Assembly (NCBI GenBank): GCA_036351675.1 | Contig: JAZBPO010000405.1 | Span: 1 to 19,842 of the forward strand | Source of the DNA: JAZBPO01 sp036351675 | GTDB lineage: Bacteria > Pseudomonadota > Gammaproteobacteria > Pseudomonadales > Azotimanducaceae | DNA length: 19,842 nucleotides | Direction: 5' to 3' | In this document: positions 14,415 through 19,842 of the stretch, piece after piece | Position numbering within the stretch: position 1 is the stretch's first letter | How the letters are laid out: each line of letters starts with the position of its first letter | Made by a program: the position numbers and the translations under genes | The notes under the pieces: model-generated | The model's input: only the letters and a program-made list of their open reading frames with translations | Databases searched by the model: none | Told to the model about the DNA's origin: nothing

Positions 14415-15197
14415 CTACTCCGCGGGCTTCGCCCCTGCGAGCGGCCCGCCTCCGTCGCAGTAGATGCGCTCGCCCGTGAGATAGCTGTTGCCGTCGGAGA
14501 CGAGCCAGCGCACGACGTTCGCCACGTCCTCGGGCTGGCAGACGCGGCCGAAGGGCATGGTCGCGTCCAGTTCCCGGAGACTCTCGACGTGCCGCGTCGC
14601 CTTCGCGAGGCGGCGCCCCATTTCCGTCTCCACCAGGCCCGGGGCGACGATGTTGACGCGGGTCCCGAAGGCCCGCTCCTCCTTCGCGAGCGTGTAGGCG
14701 AGCGCCTCGAGCGCCGCCTTCGCCATGTTGTAGGGCGCGCCGTTGGGACCGAGGCCACGCGTCGCGACCGAGGAGATCATGACCACGTCGCCCCGCGGCA
14801 GTTCGCGCATGGCCGGGACCAGCAGCCGGCAGAGATGGTGCGCACCGAAGGCGTGGGTCGCGACGACGCGCTGCATCTCCGCGGGATCCGTGTCCGCAAC
14901 GGACTGGCCGCGGCTCGCGATGCCGGCGTTGTTGACGAGGATCGACACCGGACCGAGGTCGCGTGCGACGGCCTCGCACATGGCCGCATCGGCCTCCGGG
15001 TCGTCCACCGAGGCGGCGTACGCGAAGGCCTTGCGGCCCCGGGACCGGATCGACATCACCACTTCGTTCGCCGCATCGACGTCGCGGCGGTAGTTCACGG
15101 CGACGTCCGCGCCGTCGTCGGCGAGGGCGAGCGCGATGCCCCGCCCCACTCCGCGGCTGGCCCCGGTCACCAGGGCGACGCGTCCTTCCAGTGACAT
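14415..15197 (-). CDS. Short-chain dehydrogenase/reductase (FabG-like SDR)
   Basis: 260 residues, classical SDR length. NAD(P)-dependent oxidoreductase acting on a hydroxyl or keto group in the cytoplasm. Visible: cofactor loop TGASRGVGRG (11-20), NNAG (89-92), catalytic Ser143 in VVMISSVAT, Tyr156 and Lys160 in YNMAK, and NIVAPGLVETEM after the active site. NYRR at the end of beta-2 (35-38) suggests a preference for NADP(H), as in FabG-type enzymes. Start: ATG 15197 has GAGGG 7 nt upstream. The gene begins 10 nt after the crotonase-family gene and its ribosome site lies within that stop region, so the two form an operon. A beta-oxidation-like step (3-hydroxyacyl-CoA dehydrogenation or 3-ketoacyl reduction) fits the neighbour, but the substrate is not known. 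Confidence 0.92.
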   Translation of the reverse strand: MSLEGRVALVTGASRGVGRGIALALADDGADVAVNYRRDVDAANEVVMSIRSRGRKAFAYAASVDDPEADAAMCEAVARDLGPVSILVNNAGIASRGQSVADTDPAEMQRVVATHAFGAHHLCRLLVPAMRELPRGDVVMISSVATRGLGPNGAPYNMAKAALEALAYTLAKEERAFGTRVNIVAPGLVETEMGRRLAKATRHVESLRELDATMPFGRVCQPEDVANVVRWLVSDGNSYLTGERIYCDGGGPLAGAKPAE

Positions 15198-15207
15198 GGC
15201 GATGCCC

Positions 15208-15999
15208 TCAGCTGCCGGTGAACCGGGCGTCGCGCTTCTCCAGGAAGGCCTTCACGCCCTCCTTGAAGTCGCCGGAACGACCCGCCTCGTTCTGCAGCTG
15301 CGCTTCGAGATCGAGCTGCGCCTCGTAGCTGTTGCCGTAGCTCTGCCAGTAGGCGCGGCGGATCAGGGCCAGCGAGCGCGGCCCCTTCGCGAGCTGGTCG
15401 GCGATCTTCATGGATTCCTCTATGAGCACCGCGTCGTCGAACACGCGGTTGATCAGCCCCCACTCGAGCGCCTTCTCCGCCGGCAGACGCTCGGCGAGCA
15501 GGGACAGCTCCATGGCGCGGCCCCAGCCGACGAGACGCGGCAGCAGGAACGTGGCGCCGCCGTCCGGGATGAGACCGATGCGCGCGAAGGCCTGAAGGAA
15601 GTAGGCGCTTCTTCCGGCGCAGACGATGTCACCCATGAGCGCGAAGCTCATGCCGACGCCCGCCGCCGCGCCGTTGACGGCCGTGACGATGGGCAGCTCG
15701 AGGTCGCGCATGCCGCACAGCAGCGGGTGGTAGCCGGTCCGCAGGCCGTCGCCGGCGCCCTGGGTCTCGCGCTGACGATTGCGGTCCTCGTCGGCGAGGT
15801 TGGCGCCGGCGCAGAAACCGCGGCCCTCGCCGGTGATCAGCAGACAGCGCACCTCGGTACCGCGGTCCCGGACCTCGCGCACCGCCGTCTGCAGCTCCGT
15901 GAGCATCTGCGCACCGACGGCGTTCATGACCTCCGGATGATCGAACTTCAGGACCGCGATGCTGCCCTCGTAGTCGAGCTTGATGCGCTCGTAGCTCAT
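15208..15999 (-). CDS. Enoyl-CoA hydratase/isomerase family protein (PaaG-like active site)
   Basis: 263 residues, one crotonase fold, cytoplasmic CoA-thioester enzyme. Visible: LKFDHPEVMNAVG, the oxyanion-hole loop GRGFCAGANLADE (59-71), VNGAAAGVGMSFALMGD (108-124) and ARIGLIPDGGATFLLPRL (139-156). In hydratases two glutamates are needed. Here the first position is a Gly/Ala stretch and the second is Asp146 in IPDGG, as in PaaG-type isomerases, so isomerisation is more likely than simple hydration. Start: ATG 15999 has GGGAG 8 nt upstream. First gene of the pair with the SDR. The 93-nt gap upstream of it contains the perfect palindrome TCCGGCGCCGGA (16052-16063), of unknown meaning. Confidence 0.92.
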   Translation of the reverse strand: MSYERIKLDYEGSIAVLKFDHPEVMNAVGAQMLTELQTAVREVRDRGTEVRCLLITGEGRGFCAGANLADEDRNRQRETQGAGDGLRTGYHPLLCGMRDLELPIVTAVNGAAAGVGMSFALMGDIVCAGRSAYFLQAFARIGLIPDGGATFLLPRLVGWGRAMELSLLAERLPAEKALEWGLINRVFDDAVLIEESMKIADQLAKGPRSLALIRRAYWQSYGNSYEAQLDLEAQLQNEAGRSGDFKEGVKAFLEKRDARFTGS

Positions 16000-16092
16000 G
16001 GATCTCTCTCCCTTGCCGTTGCTGACCGTCGAGCCGCCTCGGCCGCTCGCTTCCGGCGCCGGAGTATGCGTCCCCGGGCCACACCGTGCGAA

Positions 16093-18285
16093 TCAGTCCG
16101 GCAGCTCGTCTTCGAGACGCTCGAGATCCTGCAGATAGCGCTCGACGCGCCGCCGCGCCGCGTCCGTGAGCAGCAGCCGTTCACCCGCGGCGAGCCGCGC
16201 GAGCTGCGCGTAGTGGCGCTCGACGTCACCGAGGATCTCCGCCGTGAGCACGCCGACGAAGAGATCGGCGATGCGGTAGCAGTACTGGAACTTGTGGTTC
16301 TCGCGTGCGTTGGCCATGGCGTGGGGCCGGTCCTCCGCCGCCTGGCGGAAGCCGGCGGCGAGTGTCCGCCGCCAGAGCGTTTCCACACGGCGCGCGAGCA
16401 GCGAGGCGGCGTCGAGACGCTCGGTCCGGCGCAGGCGCGTGACGAGGCCACGCGAGACGAACAGGGCCATGAGCGCCTGGCGCACGGCGAGCGGCAGCAC
16501 GACCGGTGCGAGCAGGCGCGGGACCGGCACCGGGTCCATCACCCGTTCGATCGCTCCACGGGGATCACGTCGCACTGCGTCCGCGGCGGTCGGCCGTTCG
16601 AGCCCCTCGCCCTCCGCGAGGAGCGCACCGCTGCGCGCGCTGTCCGGCAGCATGCGCGCGATGCGCTCGTAGGCCGACTCGAGACGCTCGCCGAGCCAGT
16701 GCCGGACCTCCGCGAGATTCTGGCGCCGCAGCGTGTCCTCGGCGCCGAGCCAGTCGGCGTTGAAGGTCGCGAGCGCGGCGTCGACGACGCGCTGCGGCCT
16801 GCGCTCCGAGAGCAGTGCCTCCGGGACCGGCCGTCGCAGCGCATGCTTCGCATCCTGCTCGGCGAGGAAGGCGTCGATCTCGCGCTGCAGCGGGCCGTCC
16901 TCGGCGAGGGCCTCGGTCACCCGTGCCGCGGCGTCTTCGCGAAGGCGCTGGCGTTCGCCGTCGAGAATACGCTGCACCGCAGCGAGCGCCTCCGCCCGTG
17001 ACATGCCCGAGGCATCGGTGCCCAGCAGCGCCGCGTCGCGTTCGAGCGCGGCACCGGCGACGGTCCGGCACTGATGCAGGAGGCCACGCAGCCGCTGCGC
17101 CGCCTCCGCTTCGGGCCTCGATGCGCGCGCGAGTTCCGCGAGGCGCGTGCGGAGCACGCCGGCGCCAGCGCGGATCCGGGCGAGCACCGCGCCCGCATCG
17201 CGCCGTGTCCAGAGCGACGCCATGAGTGCCAGCTCCTCGTCGTCGCCGGTTGCCGCGTCGAGTTCGGCGAGTCCGGCGACGGCGATCAGCGGCAGCTCAC
17301 GACCCACCGTGCGCGCGAGATCCGCGGTCACCCGCGCCTGCAACGCGTCGAGCTCGGCGCGCTGGAGCGGATCGAAGGCGTCGACGTTGAGCACCGGCAG
17401 CAGCCGCTCCGCGGCGCCGGCCTGGGCGAGATGGCGAAGCAGGTCCCGGTCTCCCTGTCGCAGCCCGAGCCGCGACTGGATCACGTAGACGATCGCATCG
17501 GCACGCTGCACCACCGACTCGACGTCGGCGAAGTCGAGGGCATTGAGGCTGTCGCTGCCCTGGCAGTCGATCAGCTCGAGGTTGGCGGGCAGCGGATCCC
17601 CGGCGGCGGGCAGGTCGATCTCGATGCCGCGGATCAGCGCGGCCAGATCGGTGGACGTGGTCCACGGGAGATAGCCGTCGAAGCGTTCCTCCGGGAACTC
17701 CAGGCGACCGTTCCGTCGCAGGTCCTCGACCACGGCCTCGTCCCAGCGCGCGTGGAGTTCCGCGAGACCGGCGATGCCGTGGCGGATCCGCGCCAGCGAT
17801 CGCGGCAGGAGTCCCAGCAGCGGTGCGTCCGCATCGACGTCCGCGAGGCGCTCGTCCTCGCGACAGGCACGCTCGAACTCCTCGAGGAGCGCACCGAGCG
17901 CCTCCGAGCCCTCCTTCGAATAGGGTGCGTCCGGTAGCTCGAAGGCGAAGCCCAGCATGCGGAAGTCGAAGGCGAAGCGTTCACGGAGTTCGGCCTCGGC
18001 GTGGAAGAGCACCCTAGAGCAGAGCTGCTCCGCGCGCCGCGCGCGGGTCAGGTTGAAGGTCTTCACGCCGGCCCCGCGCGGCATGACGTCGCGACCGAGG
18101 AGCGCGTTGACGAGCGTGGACTTGCCCGACTTGATGGTGCCGAGCAGATAGACCTCGCGCCGCGGAGCGCCCGCGGGGTCACGGAGCAGCAGCTCGGCGT
18201 CGGGCAGTGCGCCGCCGAGCGCCGGGACGTCGCGGATCACGTCACGCGTGAGCTCGGCGAGGTGCCGGGATGGTGCGCTGGACAA
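16093..18285 (-). CDS. Dynamin-like GTPase
   Basis: 730 residues, in the range of bacterial dynamin-like proteins. GTPase domain in the N-terminal 310 residues: P-loop GTIKSGKST (49-57), a G2-region Thr in GVKTFNLTR (T76 or T80), DCQG (240-243) as G3 and LNVDAFDP (299-306) as the G4-like element. A long helical part follows, rich in Arg, Glu and Ala. A hydrophobic stretch LLAPVVLPLAVRQALMALFV near residue 600 could be a membrane-inserting paddle, and the tail is coiled-coil-like. By family this suggests GTP-driven membrane remodelling or protection. Start: TTG 18285 has a perfect GGAGG 5 nt upstream. It follows the DUF11 gene by 72 nt and precedes the crotonase gene; a shared transcript with either is possible. 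No second dynamin partner is visible. Confidence 0.85.
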   Translation of the reverse strand: MSSAPSRHLAELTRDVIRDVPALGGALPDAELLLRDPAGAPRREVYLLGTIKSGKSTLVNALLGRDVMPRGAGVKTFNLTRARRAEQLCSRVLFHAEAELRERFAFDFRMLGFAFELPDAPYSKEGSEALGALLEEFERACREDERLADVDADAPLLGLLPRSLARIRHGIAGLAELHARWDEAVVEDLRRNGRLEFPEERFDGYLPWTTSTDLAALIRGIEIDLPAAGDPLPANLELIDCQGSDSLNALDFADVESVVQRADAIVYVIQSRLGLRQGDRDLLRHLAQAGAAERLLPVLNVDAFDPLQRAELDALQARVTADLARTVGRELPLIAVAGLAELDAATGDDEELALMASLWTRRDAGAVLARIRAGAGVLRTRLAELARASRPEAEAAQRLRGLLHQCRTVAGAALERDAALLGTDASGMSRAEALAAVQRILDGERQRLREDAAARVTEALAEDGPLQREIDAFLAEQDAKHALRRPVPEALLSERRPQRVVDAALATFNADWLGAEDTLRRQNLAEVRHWLGERLESAYERIARMLPDSARSGALLAEGEGLERPTAADAVRRDPRGAIERVMDPVPVPRLLAPVVLPLAVRQALMALFVSRGLVTRLRRTERLDAASLLARRVETLWRRTLAAGFRQAAEDRPHAMANARENHKFQYCYRIADLFVGVLTAEILGDVERHYAQLARLAAGERLLLTDAARRRVERYLQDLERLEDELPD

Positions 18286-18321
18286 GGGGGCCTCCGACCG
18301 CGGGCAGCGGCGCGCATGGTA

Positions 18322-18354
18322 CCGGAGCCGGGACGGCGCTCCAGCCGGAGCCGG
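18322..18354. repeat. Direct repeat of CCGGAGCCGG after the DUF11 gene
   Basis: Two exact 10-bp copies at 18322-18331 and 18345-18354, 23 bp apart, lie in the 72-nt gap between the DUF11 gene and the dynamin gene. GGAGC (18324-18328) can also pair with GCTCC (18338-18342). It may be a weak terminator for the upstream gene, or chance in high-GC DNA. Confidence 0.25.
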
Positions 18355-18357
18355 CCG

Positions 18358-19842
18358 TCACTGCAGGCGCGCGCGATAGACGATGGAGAAGGATGGTGGC
18401 GTCCCGTCGAGGTTTCCCTCCATGCGCAGGCAGGGATTGACGGCGATGGCCGTCACGTTCACGAGATAGCCGTCGATCGCGGTCGGTGACGCGGTCGAGT
18501 TGCCGGGCCCACCCTCCTCGAAGCGCACCCGATCCGGCAACGCCGGCGCGGTACAGGTGGCAGGGTCCATGGACAGGCCGCTGCTGCCCGCGAGGAACGC
18601 CACCGGAACGCCACCGATCCCGGCATCGGCCGCCAGTTCCACGCCCTCGGGCAGGCTGTCGGAGATGAGCACGCTGTCCGCGTCGGTGCGGCCGCGGCCC
18701 TGGTTGGAGACCTGGATCGTGTAGCGGATCAGGGCTCCTGGAATGCGCTTCGGGTCGTTCGTCCCGTTGACCGGATCGGACTCCACCGTGGAGGACTTGA
18801 GGATAACGAAGTCCGGCAGGCCCAGCTCGAAGGCGCCCTCGCGCTCGTGGAAGACCGGGGCGCCGTCCCACTCGTCGACGACCCCTTCGTCGGCGCGGAC
18901 CCGGACGGCCCAGTCGCCGACCGGTCCGACCGTGTCCGGTGGTGCCGGCGGCGGGTCGTTCGGAACGAACACCGTCTCGTAGACCTTCACGACGTCACCC
19001 GGATCGCCACCGCCGACCTGCACCATCGGTGCATCCGTGAGGGGCGTGGCGGCACCGAGGGCATCGGTGACCGTGATCGTCGCCTCGCGGATGTCGAAGG
19101 TGCCGAAGGGATCGGACACGACCGCCCGCAGATAGAGCACGTCGCCGGGGCTCGCCACCTCCACGGGTTCGCCGCCCCCGTCGGCGAAGCTGGCGTCGAA
19201 GGCCTGTACCGAATCCACGTTGATGACGTTGGTCGCCAGCAGCAGGCGAGACCGGCTCTCGTACGCCTCGAAGGCCGGCGCGAGGTCGTCGGCGACGGCC
19301 TGGTTCTGCATGAAGACCCGGATCCGGCGATTGTTGCCGCAGTCCGCGCAGCCGGACGTTCCCGTCGTGTTGCGGATACGCAGCGTCAGCGTATCGCCGG
19401 CGTCGAGCGAGGCGCCGGTCGGAGCGAAGGTGAACAGCACCGCCGTGGGATTCGCGCTGGAGTTGTTGAGCGGCTCCTCGGAGACGGATGCGCTCGTGAT
19501 CACGACGCCGTCGTCGTCGAGCAGTTCGAGGCGGATGGAGCGCTCGTTGCCGCCCCCCTGCTCCCGGACGTAGAGCAGCATCCGGGACGGGCGTGCGGGG
19601 TCGAAGCGCAGCTCCGAGGCGAGCGCCGGCGTCAGCGGCCAGTCCGCGAAGCCCGCGCCGGAGGAGTTGTTGATCGAGACGTCGCGATCGTCGGCTCGAT
19701 CAAGCGGGATCGGCGGCAGCGCGCGCTGGATGGAGATCGGCGCGTCGCCGTCGCTGATGTTCAGGTAGAGCGGCTTGACGCCGTCGTCGACGGCAGGCGC
19801 CGGGTCGAACACCACGGTGGGATCCTCGGCGACGTCGTTGCC
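18358..19842 (-). CDS. DUF11-repeat surface/secreted protein (5' end cut by window)
   Basis: 494 residues visible; the start and any signal peptide lie beyond the right edge. The part before about residue 350 is a beta-rich, Asp/Thr/Pro-rich extracellular-type sequence with a CADC motif (within TSGCADCGNN) and no recognisable enzyme signature. Near the end is a DUF11-type unit: KSSTVESDPVNGTNDPKRIP, then GALIRYTIQVSNQG and VLISDSLPEGVEL. This is the classic pattern of bacterial cell-surface repeat proteins with Ig-like folds. Two cysteines in the last 100 residues (DPATCTAP and VNPCLR) could form a disulfide. It ends without an obvious sorting tail. The role is likely structural or adhesive; nothing in the window shows a binding partner. 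Confidence 0.75.
   Translation of the reverse strand, partial: GNDVAEDPTVVFDPAPAVDDGVKPLYLNISDGDAPISIQRALPPIPLDRADDRDVSINNSSGAGFADWPLTPALASELRFDPARPSRMLLYVREQGGGNERSIRLELLDDDGVVITSASVSEEPLNNSSANPTAVLFTFAPTGASLDAGDTLTLRIRNTTGTSGCADCGNNRRIRVFMQNQAVADDLAPAFEAYESRSRLLLATNVINVDSVQAFDASFADGGGEPVEVASPGDVLYLRAVVSDPFGTFDIREATITVTDALGAATPLTDAPMVQVGGGDPGDVVKVYETVFVPNDPPPAPPDTVGPVGDWAVRVRADEGVVDEWDGAPVFHEREGAFELGLPDFVILKSSTVESDPVNGTNDPKRIPGALIRYTIQVSNQGRGRTDADSVLISDSLPEGVELAADAGIGGVPVAFLAGSSGLSMDPATCTAPALPDRVRFEEGGPGNSTASPTAIDGYLVNVTAIAVNPCLRMEGNLDGTPPSFSIVYRARLQ

Noticed and set aside
1..19842. CRISPR arrays, tRNA/rRNA genes, insertion sequences or integrase genes
   Set aside because: No regular repeat-spacer pattern, no cloverleaf-like segment noticed by eye, and no transposase or integrase among the translated frames.

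Overview
The window comes from a high-GC (about 70% by eye) Gram-negative bacterium, most likely a proteobacterium and possibly a gammaproteobacterium. The base for this is gene content: a 1469-residue Lhr helicase with C-terminal extension, TesB-type thioesterase, EAL protein, lipoprotein with lipobox, and a DUF11-type surface protein. I cannot name the genus. The left edge carries bchI, the AAA+ subunit of magnesium chelatase. A textbook PpsR/CrtJ-type operator (TGTC-N10-GACA) overlaps a TTGACA element upstream of it. Together these suggest a (bacterio)chlorophyll-making, probably aerobic anoxygenic phototrophic, lineage, with the window clipping the edge of a photosynthesis gene cluster that continues to the left.

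Layout. 1-3483 (minus): acyl-CoA ligase, a translationally coupled alpha/beta-hydrolase-fold protein that seems to lack its catalytic histidine, then bchI with its own control region. 3672-4349 (plus): an NTF2-like lipoprotein. 4426-5220 (minus): a six-TM voltage-gated-type K+ channel with a C-terminal zinc ribbon, convergent with the lipoprotein across a strong hairpin. 5392-10712 (plus): TesB-like acyl-CoA thioesterase overlapping lhr by 4 nt. 10826-13497 (plus): an EAL protein with a dead GGDEF domain, overlapping a class II HDAC-like deacetylase by 4 nt. 13521-14048 (minus): a DUF4188 protein with a 19-bp palindromic operator upstream. 14099-14414: about 316 nt without a gene. 14415-15999 (minus): enoyl-CoA hydratase/isomerase-family protein followed by an SDR, a two-gene operon. 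16093-18285 (minus): a dynamin-like GTPase. 18358-19842 (minus, 5' end off the window): a DUF11-repeat surface protein.

Functional themes. Three clusters handle CoA thioesters (ligase/hydrolase, thioesterase, crotonase/SDR), consistent with a lipid- or steroid-degrading lifestyle, but substrates cannot be read from sequence. Most neighbouring genes look like ordinary accessory housekeeping rather than one new system. The points most worth following are the PpsR-type box, the histidine-less hydrolase, the DUF4188 operator and the EAL-deacetylase coupling. Six of the thirteen genes whose starts are visible appear to use GTG or TTG, most of them behind a clear Shine-Dalgarno.
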